Program-made: the position numbers and the translations under genes
Notes under the pieces: generated by a model
Told to the model about the DNA's origin: nothing
Seen by the model: the letters and a program-made list of their open reading frames with translations, nothing else
The model's database searches: none
Source: Ornithodoros turicata
Lineage: Eukaryota > Arthropoda > Arachnida > Ixodida > Argasidae
Direction: 5' to 3'
Length of the DNA: 64,000 nt
Assembly (NCBI RefSeq): GCF_037126465.1
Contig: NC_088204.1
Coordinates: 76,941,807 to 77,005,806 of the forward strand
Part shown: one piece after another, positions 39,201-48,653 of the stretch
Layout of the letters: each line of letters starts with the position of its first letter
Numbering within the stretch: position 1 is the stretch's first letter

Positions 39201-42200
39201 GCATGGCATCTCCTGCTCAGACTGCTTGGTGAATGGAACTGTCACATTAAATGTTGCTTCATTGTACCTTTAAAGGCATCGGATGAACAGCTTCAATCAT
39301 GTTGGTGCTTTTAGTGCAGGGTTTATGTAGATAATGTGCCGTTCCTTCTCGATTCCAGTGGCTCCAGCACCCACAGTACCAGTGGTGGCCACGCCAGAAA
39401 CGCCTGGCGGTGTCGCGGCCAAGACACCAGAGGTGCCTTCGGTGAAGGTGGAAGCTGTTCCGCCCTCTGTCTCTTCCCCTCCAAATTCTCCCAAGCAGTT
39501 TGTTCTCACGCCAGCCATTACGCAACAGAGTGAGTTTGTTCTATTTCAATATATACAGTAAAACCCGTGGATAGCGATATCGCGTATAACGATATCCCTC
39601 GTAAAACGATGGTTCATGATTTTACCGTCAAAATATACATTGTTTCTATGGGGAAACGACCCGCGTACAGCGATGGAGGCCGCGGTTCCGAGTACTCGTA
39701 TAGCGATGTGGGACGCTGTCTCGTGCGCGTAACCTCGCGGCGATTTTCACCGCGATAAGATACAGTACAATCTCGATTATACAAATCTCACGGGGTAGTG
39801 GAAAGAATTCGTATCATCCGAAATTCGCGTCAAAAGAATTAAACCCGCGAGTCGCGCGACAGTGTTCTAAAGCAAGCTTCTCCTAAAGCACGCAGGCGCT
39901 AGGTGAAGCCGACTTGCGGAATGGTGACGTGTAGTGTTGCCAGAAGATGTCCGATATGTTCCCTGATTCTCTCCACGAGTTCTGGTCGCTGTTTTCCCAA
40001 GCCAGCGTGATGTCACACAGCTTCGCGTTTTTTCTTGGCATCTGTTTCTTTTTGTTTTGCTACACGCAGGGTGGCGCGCGACTTTTCGGGGATGCGCTAT
40101 TTAGGTCAGCCCTCGTTTAACGATGTACCCCGTATAACGATGGAATTCGCGATTACCGTCAGTATCGTTATACGCGGGTTTCACTGTATGTGGCTGTGCC
40201 TTGCCTCTACTTGCACGCCTGGCATACCACGAGCCTTTTTGCCTTCTGTGTCTCGAAAACTGTCCCGAGATTTCTTCGTCAAAACGTGCAGAGATCGAAT
40301 CCTGCAAGAGGTCCAACAACAATATTAATTTATTTATTTATTTTATTTTCACGCAATGTTAGGACAGGGTGGCCTATGCCTTTTGGCATGTGGGCCACCA
40401 TACTACTAAAATTTTCGGTACAACCTCATTAACGCAAACACGGACGTCTCGAAATATCGGTGAAAATTTCTTGCGTCACAAAATGAACTACAGGAATTGC
40501 CAAGTGTTTGTCAACGATTATCTCAAAATCTGCTAGTGGATGGAATTCTTGAAATCTAGTGAGCGAAAACGTTCTCAAAATGCACACAGGTTACAGAGGC
40601 TTATAGCTAAAGCTTGGTGCCCTTGGATGCGACCCATACCACCTGAATTTACCCTCCGTTGGCATCTAATTGCATAATTTGTGCACTTTTTCTCCCCCAA
40701 AAAGTAAGAAAAGTTGGGGGGGGGGGCATATTATGCGGGAACGTTCGTAACGACATTCGGACAACTAAAATAAAAACACAAAAATGCTTTTTTGGTAAAC
40801 GCAAAAAAAAAAAAAGAAAAACTCTGGCCAGATATCCACGCACGAAAATGGTGGGTGCGCAAATTACTCGAGCTCAAATTTTCCTGGCATTTTTGTGGCA
40901 AACTGGAGGCCCGGAAAGTATGCGAGTAAATACGGTAATTGGGTTTAACCCGACCTCAAGTCAGTTTCGGGTTTTCCCGCCATTAGGAGAGCTTCGTTTA
41001 GTTGGCTTTCGTGATGAGAGGTGGCACTGTCAAAACTCTTCTGTGCACACACCCACCAGTTGCAACTGTTTGTGGAGCTTTCCGTGTGTAAAGAAATGGT
41101 ACTGATCTGTGTCGGATATTTCGACCCAAGGTACAGGCAGGAATGAAGATCCTGTCGGGTGGACTTCACGAAAGCCAGCTGTACATGAGTTCCATGAATT
41201 CTACAGGTTTTCCCGACGATTTTAATCCAAGTTCCAGCTAAATTAATCCATGCCCAATAAAGTTTGCATGGCACGGGGATTAACTTCGATGGTGCCTGGA
41301 TTAAAATCACTGGGAAAACCTGTAGTGACGTTGTCTCCCCGTTGTGTTTTCCCAGTTGTCCGGCAGGCGCTGATGAATCCTCAGACATCCCCGGAGATCC
41401 AGCAGAAATTGCTGGCCCTGCAGCGGCACCACCAGCAAATGCAGCGGACACCCCAAACGCCACAGGGGACGGCGCAGGTGCGGAGTTCCTCATCGTCGTC
41501 GTCATCCTCCTCCTCTTCCTCGTCCTCATCATCCTCGTCATCGTCCGGAGGAGTTGGAGGAGGTGGCACGCCTACATCGAGGGCTCCAGAACACAAGGAG
41601 GAAGGACAAAGGTGGGCTTGGCCATGGGCTTCTCTTCGTCAAACTAAAAGCCTCACGCGGATGAGTTTTCTTCCACCCACCTCCGCAGTGCTGATTCACC
41701 TTCGTGTCTGCATCACGTCCAAAAGCAAATGCCAGAATGTGCAGGGTGCATGTATTCAGGGTTACAGTAGAACCTCGTAAACTTGTACTCGGATATCTCG
41801 GACACCGTTCTTGGTTTTTGTGCAACATGATGTGTGCGATGGAAAAAAGTCAGAATAATACAGCAGTCCGGAAAATCCGACTTATGAGCTTATTTTGCAT
41901 CGATCTACTTTTGTATTGGTAGAATCTCTGTTACCTGTACATACAAAACAGAACATTGTACTGGACATTCTTCACTCCACACTCGTCTTTACAATGCAGA
42001 AAGGGGATAGAGAGTTGCTGGATCAGACAGGGCCAAGACTGCCACCAAGCTAACGTCGACATGGAATGCAAAATACAAAATTGTGGCTAGCTTGGTACTT
42101 TCGTGTTGTTTAGTAACGCCCATTGGGGCTACCGATCTGCTGTATTGATACCTGCAGGCGATCCACATCTGCTCAAGTGGCGCCGATGTGCATAATTAGA

Positions 42201-45200
42201 GCCTGAAGTCTTTGAGAAATTTTTTTTTCTATTTTTTTTTTTTTTTGGGGGGGGTAAAAATTGGGTAAATAAATGTGTGTTCTAAATTCATGCGAATTCG
42301 GGTGAAAAAAGCTTCCAGCGTGCTAAATTCGGGGAGAAATCGGGCTCAGTCACCCAAACTAACTCTACTGGTTTGGTACAAACGGTGGTGTAATTGCATT
42401 TGCTGCCAAACGAGTTAGTGTGCATTCCTACAGACATCTCAGTGAGGGCAATTTGCAGGGCAAAAATCGTGTTTCGCCCTAAAGAGGCAACCCTCGATTC
42501 GGGGTGCAAATTCTGGGAAGAATTGGGTTAAACCCTAAAACTTCAGGCTCTAAACCTTCCGTGTACCCTCGATGGTCAGAGGCACAGAAAAAAAAATCAA
42601 TAAGAAATAGCAACATCAAATAGTAATAATAACGAGAAAAAAAACTAATTAAAAACAATTCTGCCACGATTTACATTTTTACACAATTTCCCACGTGACA
42701 AGAGTACTGGAACCCTTACGGACAGAACCCCACTAGAGAGAGAGGGATGCAAACTTCAGTTCTGGGTGCAAATTCGGGAAAGAATCGGGTTAAACCCTAG
42801 GACTTCAGGCTCTATGCATATTGTTTTAGTTAAGCGCTCAGGTTCAGCTGTGCTGTCTACAATTGCCGTACCCTATTTAACACCCGTTGCAGGACCACCG
42901 TGTGCCAGCAAGTGCTGAAGGGCATCGTAGACAAGATAGAGAAAGAGGAGCGTGTACCCGGGGCCCGCAAGGGAGGGGGTACCAAGACCTCCGCCAAGGA
43001 GGCAGCCGAGGAGCGAAGAGCCAGGGCGTCACGCGTGCGTCTGCAGGCCCTCCTGGCACGTCACACGGAGTTCCTCAGACGGGAGATCATGCGCAAGAGG
43101 GCGCTCATGGAAAAGGAGCTCCAACTGCAGATCCAGGTATGTCTTGGGCCTCGTATTTGCTGCGCCGTGCACTATACTACGTTGCTGAATTCATCTGTCG
43201 TCTGCAGTCTGAGCTGCAGTCCGACCTGAAGCGGCAGTCTCAGCCAGTGCCACCTGTGGCAGCGGCTGTGACGGTGGCGCCGCCCGTGACGCCACGCATA
43301 CCTCCGCAGGAAAAGCTCGCTCAGGTGGGTTCTGCGTAGAAGTTGAAGTTGCAGGTTGCATTCTGCAACTAAAGCTAGCGATGTTTCTCTTAAAACCCTT
43401 AGCATTTTGTCCGTACTTACTCCTCAGATCAAGGTTTCGAACTTATGCGTTAAGAAATGCAGCTCTCTTAGGCCCGGTTTGACCCACGCCGATTAATGCT
43501 TGAACATAGATCAATGGTCCCTTAACTTGAATTTAATGCTTAACTGTACTTCGCTAAAGGGAGTTATTTTTACTGAACATTCACCACGTTACCAACTAAC
43601 GTTTGCCTCAAAACGAATTGAGCTTTAACTTCGAGTTTTAGCAGCGCTTGATCTCTGTTCAAAGCTAACCAGCGTTGGTAAAACCCTGCCTTAGTGAATG
43701 TGTTATTTATAAACTATGGTTAAAAACCTGCGCTCCACAGGTGATGCGCAGCTTAGAAAGCAGCAAGCAGCAGCAGCAGCAGCAACAACTGACTTCTCGA
43801 AAGCGAGCCATCTCTCACTCGAGCGAGAGCGAAGGGTCCTCACCCGTTGCACCTCCTCGGCCGAAAAAGCCCAAGGCCCAGCAACGATCTCCGAGCTCGG
43901 CCGCCTCGGGACGTGGCGGTGTTCCGCCAAAGCGCGGTTCGGCCGGCGGCCATCAGAAGTTGTACTGCGTGTGCAAGAAGCCCTACGACCCTACGAAGTA
44001 GGTGTCCCGTATTATTTTTCTCTTTCCAATCCAGTTCAATCCAACTCTATGCATTTTTTCGTGAGTCTAGAAAAGAGAAGGTTTGCCAACGTGTAACTTT
44101 CTCTGTTGCCGTCTTCAAGGTTCATGATTGGTTGCGACCTCTGCTCCAACTGGTTCCACGTCAAGTGTATAGGCCTGACGGAGGTGCAGGCCAAGCAGAT
44201 GGACAAGTACGTGTGCAACGAGTGTCGCTCGGACCACCGCAGTTCGACGCAGGAACTGTACTGCCTCTGCAGGCAACCCTATGACGAATCTCAGTAAGTA
44301 CCGTAACAATGGTCAATCTTCGCTGTGTGGGACATTCAGGGAATGCAGTAGAAGATCGTTAAATCAAATCTCGCAGGGACGCCAAAAAAAAGTGCGAATT
44401 AAACGAAATTTGAACTAACAAAAGACAAAGAAACACACTCAAGGACACGAGTGCATGAGGAACAGATAAAATTTTATTTGTGAAAGAAATCAGTTATTGC
44501 CGAAGCATGTTGAATGTGCCCTCAAATACTGTTACAATAAATTGCCATCAGCCAGTCAATTCTTCACTTGCTGCAAATTACTTTTTCAATAATTCCTCGT
44601 CATCGTTAACAGTATTTTGTGGGACTTATCTCGCCGATTGTGCCAGAATCGAACATGTCCAGGGCAGGAGCTTTGACGAATGCGTGTTGTCTGTCACGAT
44701 AGGTTCTACATCTGCTGCGACCAGTGCCAGGACTGGTTCCACGGCCGCTGTGTGGGGATCCTGCAGAGCGAGGCGGACTCCATCGACGTCTACATTTGTC
44801 CCACGTGTCAGAGCAACAGCAACATCAACAACGCCAACCTGAAGCCCCTGCAGCCCCGGGACTTCGACAACCTGCGGAAGCTCCTGCGCAGCCTGCAGAC
44901 TCACAAGATGGCCTGGCCGTTCCTGGAACCCGTGGACGCCAAGGAGGCTCCAGACTATTACAGCATCATCAAGGAGCCCATGGGTAGGTTTCACTCCACC
45001 GAGCCAAGTCTGATTATGAAAGATATGGCAGATGCGCTCGGTCAGAATGTGGCAACACTGCCTGGCACTCGGAAGTTGCTGAGCGTGGTCGTGTGACAGT
45101 TGTCACCCTAAAATGGGTGCCCACAGGCCTGCAGTTTTAGTCGCTTGGATCACACTAGGGCAGGGGTTCTCAGACTGTGGGGAATACACCCCTTGGGGGG

Positions 45201-45688
45201 GGGGGGAATGACACCATGTTGCCCTGTCAGTAAGTAACATTCGCCTCCAATCGGCAAGAATAAAAATGGGGTGTTCCTCTATGTGCGATTGTCAGTGTGA
45301 GTGGCAACAATATAAGAGACATGGGTAAGTGAGTGTCCTTGTGCATCAGTGGTTAGCTTGCACTGTAGTGGTTAGCTTAACCTAGCTCTTACCAAAAATT
45401 GAAAGGTGTGGGTTGAAATCTGATTGCGGGCACCGTTGTGTCCAGTCTGTCTTGCATTTGCTGCTAACTTCCTTTTAATGTCCTCCGTCCACAGACCTGC
45501 AAACGATCGAACGACGTCTGCTCTCCCGGCACTACACCCGGCTAAGTGAGTTCATCGGCGACATGACAAAGATCTTCGACAACTGCCGTTACTACAACCC
45601 GCGCCACTCTCCCTTCTACCAGTGTGCGGAAGTGCTGGAAGCCTTCTTTGTGCACAAGATTAAGGTGTTTCGGCAGAGCATTTCGTGA
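24224..45688 (+). CDS. BPTF: BPTF / NURF301, large subunit of the NURF remodeller
   Basis: 29 exons: 24224-25345, 26314-26435, 28408-28616, 28685-28806, 29445-29700, 30326-30466, 30599-31201, 32317-32456, 33160-33324, 33378-33691, 33811-34084, 34156-34625, 34711-34819, 34895-35108, 35171-35309, 35396-35642, 35725-35854, 35925-36209, 36268-36584, 37481-37655, 38302-38508, 39359-39529, 41356-41611, 42893-43136, 43208-43324, 43741-43997, 44120-44293, 44703-44983, 45495-45688. They total 7455 nt, about 2484 aa. The protein is a nuclear scaffold and histone reader that brings the ISWI remodeller to nucleosomes. Order: AT-hook-like RGRGRPPK (residues 8-15); acidic stretch; DDT domain (about 165-235); first PHD finger (about 327-372, [17 protein letters not shown]); WHIM/WSD-type block near 750 ([16 protein letters not shown]); Gln/Ala/Thr-rich middle; a run of about 21 Ser near 2020; 7 Gln near 2195; PHD2 (about 2256-2305); PHD3 (about 2314-2363); C-terminal bromodomain with FDNCRYYNP. 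The paired C-terminal PHDs match the fly form; human BPTF has one. The exon 3/4 junction (68-nt intron, weak GTCTGT donor) is the least certain. Confidence 0.95.
25640..25775. mobile_element. End fragment of an inverted-repeat element (family of 59311-59740)
   Basis: Contains CCACGACCCACTAGATTATA followed by ACGACCATGTCATAA and CGCGAGATCTACATCATGAT, the same order as the left half of the element at 59311. The right half is missing. It is in BPTF intron 1. Confidence 0.6.
26436..28407. other. BPTF intron 2 with interspersed repeats
   Basis: A 2-kb intron. At about 27705-27800 there is a CCTGGAAAA / CCTTGAAA-rich repeat of a type found as short DNA elements in many animals. At about 28325-28385, GTGCGCCATAAAAACC is followed by ATCATCATCATC, which looks like a SINE/LINE 3' tail, just before the exon-3 acceptor. 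No further exon is supported. Confidence 0.5.
29912..30254 (-). mobile_element. hAT-like MITE, copy B (BPTF intron 5)
   Basis: Full length (343 bp), opposite in orientation to copy A: TAGAGTCTGAAGTTTTAGGG ... AAAACTTCAGGCTCTA. The flanking octamers do not match, so no target duplication survives. The sequence to its left (29735-29911) is also present, inverted, next to copy D in intron 23. Confidence 0.8.
31257..31431. mobile_element. Tigger-like MITE, BPTF intron 7
   Basis: About 175 bp. The right end GTTGTAAAGGAGTTTGACTG is followed by TA; the left end TAGTCTGACTTCTTTTTAGC is its diverged inverse. Internal 'aacgaaaat' motifs repeat. Ends of this type are typical of short pogo/Tigger derivatives. 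Confidence 0.5.
31766..32040. repeat. hAT-like end and direct repeat, BPTF intron 7
   Basis: AGAGCTGCGCGATTATTCGA at about 31769 resembles the end of the element at 36629. It is followed by two copies, about 88 bp apart, of a block containing TTAGGTGAAGCCCA. A related block occurs near 39900. Confidence 0.4.
36629..37394. mobile_element. hAT-like non-autonomous element with 10-bp duplication
   Basis: Ends GGGCTGTGCGAATA and TATTCGCACAGCCC; the flanking decamer TACTGTGGAC occurs at 36619-36628 and 37395-37404. The interior is rich in ATTCG motifs. A truncated copy of the TAGAGCC MITE is nested inside, so this element is the older insertion. It is in BPTF intron 19. Confidence 0.75.
36962..37233 (-). 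mobile_element. hAT-like MITE, copy C (truncated, nested)
   Basis: About 270 bp of the TAGAGCC family in the same orientation as copy B. It lacks the first 80 or so bases and ends ACTTCAGGCTCTA at 37233. It sits within the element at 36629-37394. Confidence 0.7.
37841..37980. mobile_element. Near-perfect palindrome with internal 31-bp repeats, intron 20
   Basis: CCCAAGTAGCACAACATCTT opens it and AAGATGTTGTGCTACTTGGG closes it. The arms continue through GGCCCAATATTGG. Between them lies a 31-bp unit (GGCCCAATATTGGACCGATA plus TTGGCAATAAC) in tandem, two full copies and part of a third. It is related to the cluster at 11350-11705. Confidence 0.8.
38843..38952. mobile_element. Right-end fragment of the 59311-59740 element family
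   Basis: GAAGCAATAACCGGGCCGAT through ATAATCTAGTAGGTCGTGGT matches the right end at 59638-59740 with few differences. It is in BPTF intron 21. The left end is absent. Confidence 0.65.
39556..40186. mobile_element. Pogo-like non-autonomous element, BPTF intron 22
   Basis: A 631-bp element with ends CAGTAAAACCCGTGGATAGC and TATCGTTATACGCGGGTTTCACTG (inverse with a few mismatches), flanked by TA on both sides. Subterminal 'cgtataacgat' motifs repeat. A second pogo-like end (ACAGTACAATCTCGATTATA, about 39763) suggests a nested insertion. No transposase was recognised. Confidence 0.65.
41201..41325. mobile_element. TA-flanked foldback MITE, copy 2
   Basis: CAGGTTTTCCC ... GGGAAAACCTG with TA on both sides. 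The arms match copy 1 at 22381 (GATTTTAATCC, CCAGCTAAATTAATCC). It ends 30 nt before BPTF exon 23, so its right arm may lie over the branch-point region of intron 22. Confidence 0.85.
41764..41830. mobile_element. Pogo-like terminal fragment, BPTF intron 23
   Basis: ACAGTAGAACCTCGTAAACT at about 41764 closely matches the left end of the element at 12402. The partner end was not found. Confidence 0.4.
42197..42814 (+). mobile_element. Composite hAT-like MITE (copy D plus extra end), intron 23
   Basis: A full MITE (42197-42552, same orientation as copy A) is followed by 190 bp of non-MITE sequence and then the last 70 bp of a second MITE (about 42744-42814, ending GACTTCAGGCTCTA). Flanking octamers around the whole block are TGCATAAT (42189-42196) and TGCATATT (42815-42822), 7 of 8 matching, so the block appears to have inserted as one unit. 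The 190-bp segment is the inverse of BPTF intron-5 sequence at about 29735-29911. Confidence 0.8.
44350..44470. mobile_element. Possible Tigger-like end fragment, BPTF intron 27
   Basis: GCAGTAGAAGATCGTTAAAT followed by GAATTAAACGAAATTTG resembles the subterminal motifs of pogo/Tigger elements. No second terminus was found. Confidence 0.3.
45340..45465 (+). mobile_element. Candidate tRNA-derived SINE head, BPTF intron 28
   Basis: TAGTGGTTAGCTTA resembles a pol III A box, and GTGTGGGTTGAAATCTG about 45 bp further on resembles a B box, as in a tRNA-like SINE head. It is diverged, and the tail is unclear. Confidence 0.35.
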
Positions 45689-47156
45689 TAGCCCGCGATG
45701 AACTACTCTGCAACGCCTTGAGAGAGCGCCACGTGGGTGTGCGTGCGTGCGTATCGTCTCCGCTCAACACGCGGGACGACGACGGCGGCGGACAGACGGG
45801 AGCCGTCGACCCTGTACATAGTGTAGAGAAGCTTCATTACCATCCCACATGGGGGCAGCAGCGTAGCGAGCCTCACAATCCCCATCCTCCTCCTCCTCGG
45901 GGTGCCCATCACCCCCACACTACTTCATCGTCGCAACATTGGCTATCCCTCGGCCCAGGCACGTTTTTTTTTTTTTTTTGTTGTTGGGAAAGGGACGGCT
46001 GGAGTTCTTGTACATTGACGTTTGGCCGATTTATTTTGTCCTTGCTGCAAGCTTTTGTATAGTAGCGTTGTGGCTGTGTAATGGCATTGGGCAAGTCGGC
46101 AGAGCCACCCGTTCTGTTACTCTCGCCACTTTGTCGCACCAGGAGTGTATTTATGTATTTATTTTATTAAAAGTTATGGGATGAGTATTGCAATCACTTC
46201 GCAAATGAATTGCGCCTCGAAAAAAGGACGAGGCTGTGTCTGACCCGCTCAGTACGCTAGACGCCGTGAAACGAACTCGACACAAACAATAATAGTAGTA
46301 ACTTATACATTTTCTATTTCTTCTCTACTTTCTATACGAAGACGGTGCTTTCTAAATAATTTCAGAAATGTTCGGCGAGGCCAATATCAAACTCTGCGCC
46401 GTACCTCGCTTTATCCGAGCAACGGCCGACCTCGTGCCGACTTTGGGCATCCGTTGGATCGGCGCTGAAACGGGCACGCCAGTTTCGCGACGTCGTCGGA
46501 AAGCGAAATAGTTGCGATACTCTCCCCCCTTACGAGAACGTTTGCCTAGGTACACAAAAACGTCCGGCCAGAGAAAAAAAAAAGACGCTTGCGACAGATA
46601 TGCAATACTACAAAGTACAGTACTATACTACTACTATGCCTTGAGATTGAAAAAAGGGGTAGCACTATCTAGACAACCCCGTGCATGCGGTTATACGAGC
46701 TGCCCCGTTTTTGTAACGAGTTTCTTCTAAAAGGTATCCCTTCATCCTGGGTAGAAAGGCTTTTTTTTTTCTTTATCGTCTCATTACTCACATTACTCCA
46801 TTCATCGTCTTGTACAGAGCAGAATAATGTACAGACAGGAAACACTGAGGTGCCGGACATACAGACCCATGCTTGCTTGTACATAGCCATAATTCACCCA
46901 TTTTCCTTTTGAAACGTAAGCAGCAACAGCCACTTGGTTTGTGCTTAGCATTTTTTTTTTTTAATGACTTTCGGTTCTCACCCACTTTGCTGCATCGTTT
47001 TGTTTCCGCAAAGAGGAGGATCGGCACAATCGTCCCGGCAAACGAAAAAAACCGCACCACGCCCGTTATCACAAAAAACGCTGACAGTTTGCTACATTTG
47101 CAAAATGATGTGTCATGTTGTAAACGAGTTATTTGTATGAAAAAATGAAAAATAAA
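45689..47156 (+). other. BPTF 3' UTR region
   Basis: ATTAAA at 46166 and AATAAA at 47151 are candidate poly(A) signals. Use of the distal one would end the transcript within about 40 nt of the PIGX stop codon on the other strand. An ATTAAA on the minus strand near 46960 could serve PIGX, which would make the two 3' UTRs overlap. Confidence 0.45.
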
Positions 47157-47192
47157 TTATCTCGAGTGAGTACTCCTTCGGGTGCCATCTGT

Positions 47193-48313
47193 TCACGTCT
47201 TGGCTGGTTGCTGGGGGGGATCGGGTTTCTTGTTGCCGCCGGCGACGACGACGCTGTAGGCGATGGCAACAGAGCAGACGCAGTAAGTAAGCAGCGTCGC
47301 CACGGTGACTAGAGAAGAGTCCTCGAGACATCCGACAGGCACTTCAGCCAGTAAGGGTCTCATCTGAAACGTTACATGAACTTGCAAAAAGGGCTTGCGT
47401 ACGAAAAGTTTGAATCTACTTACCGATTCCATTTCAATCTCCTTCCAACTACATAGGGTGTCCATGTTTTGGTTACAAGGAAGCCTGTGCAACTGCTTGC
47501 ATGTGGATGGAAATGCTGAAAAGTTTAAGTGATAAAAGTTAACCTTGATTGCTATTCAGTCTAGCTAGTATTCTTATTTTACCCATTTCCATCCCAACCA
47601 TACCATAAATTGCAAAATTGCTATTCTGTCCACAAATTTGTGTTCTGCATACCGATATCTGGAAGTCTGAAGTAAACTCGCGGTGGCTGGAATTCCACCG
47701 CCACCCGAGAGCCCAATTTTTGGCAGTGTTGCGCTTTGTGGTACCTCAAGTGTACCGGCAGGTGTACTTTCAGCTCACTTTTACCGAGCGAAAGGTACGC
47801 GAGTACCCGATGCCGTGGTGCTTGTGTCTGCATCAATTCCACGTCCACTTTCTCAGGAACCTTGAACTATATAAAGTATTTCGCTGTAACCTTTTGTTAT
47901 ACACTTCAAACTTTCAAGGACTTACTTCGGCATCGGACATCTGCAACAACTTCAACTGGTAGGGATCAGCAAAAGCACCCGAGGGCAAATCTTCGACGAC
48001 AAGCACCTGGGCCGCTTTGCTTTTCGGCTTTATTTTGCTTTTGGAATAAATTATAGTGCGCAGCTCCCTGTTGAAGCAAGAAGGAACATCGTATAACCAA
48101 TTGAACGCCACATTATCAAAAAAAAAACTTGAAGCATTACCTATGAAAGCCATCGTGGGCAAGCTGCCTTTCGACGAATATATCCGGCTGCTCCCGGCAT
48201 AACTTCGTCGCGTTCATTACTTTCGCTTTCTCTGCAGAAGTGCATTTCACCTTCAAAATCAGCAGCACGGCGACAAGGAAGGACTCAGCAACCCTTTCGG
48301 CACTCAGCTGCAT
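47193..48313 (-). CDS. PIGX: PIGX, GPI mannosyltransferase I stabilising subunit
   Basis: Exons, in transcript order: 48313-48141, 48067-47926, 47851-47653, 47515-47424, 47363-47193. They total 777 nt (258 aa, as I recall the same length as human PIGX), phases consistent. PIG-X is an ER membrane protein that stabilises PIG-M, the enzyme that adds the first mannose to GPI anchors. Residues 1-27 look like a signal peptide (AESFLVAVLLILKVKCTSA). The lumenal PBN1-type domain shows LPSGAFADPYQL and VHLPVHLRYHKA, both matching the family. C-terminal VPVGCLEDSSLVTV leads into one membrane span (about 218-242), followed by a short basic and polar tail. It is divergent from MFSD11 and convergent with BPTF. 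Confidence 0.93.
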
Positions 48314-48653
48314 TACTTATCTCGAAAAATCAACCTCGTGTTGACGGAAGAGGTGAGGAGGTATGTTGTTGTTATTTCACGAAACGACAACAAACGGTAA
48401 AGCGTTGTCACCAGAGAGCAGCATCGTCGCCCACATGATTCGCCGACTCGCCCACTCGCACTTGCTTCTGCTCTGAGCGTGCAGATGAAGCACTCCGGTT
48501 TGTTATCGTTTTTTCGGGGCTGACCCCATTTTTTTCCCGGCGAAAAGCGAAAAATTTCGAATGCTGCAGACGCTCACTTCATAGGCCGATGTACGGAGCG
48601 AGTCGTCTGCTTGGCACAAATACCAGTGTTGTTTCTGTTACGACACCGTGAAT
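48314..48653. promoter_or_regulatory. Shared divergent promoter region, PIGX / MFSD11
   Basis: 340 bp lie between the two start codons, so both 5' UTRs and promoters must fit here. No TATA box is evident. Bidirectional use is an inference from the arrangement. Confidence 0.5.

Noticed and set aside
40945..41541. 198-codon minus-strand frame rich in acidic residues
   Set aside because: It is the antisense of the poly-Ser exon of BPTF plus a foldback MITE.
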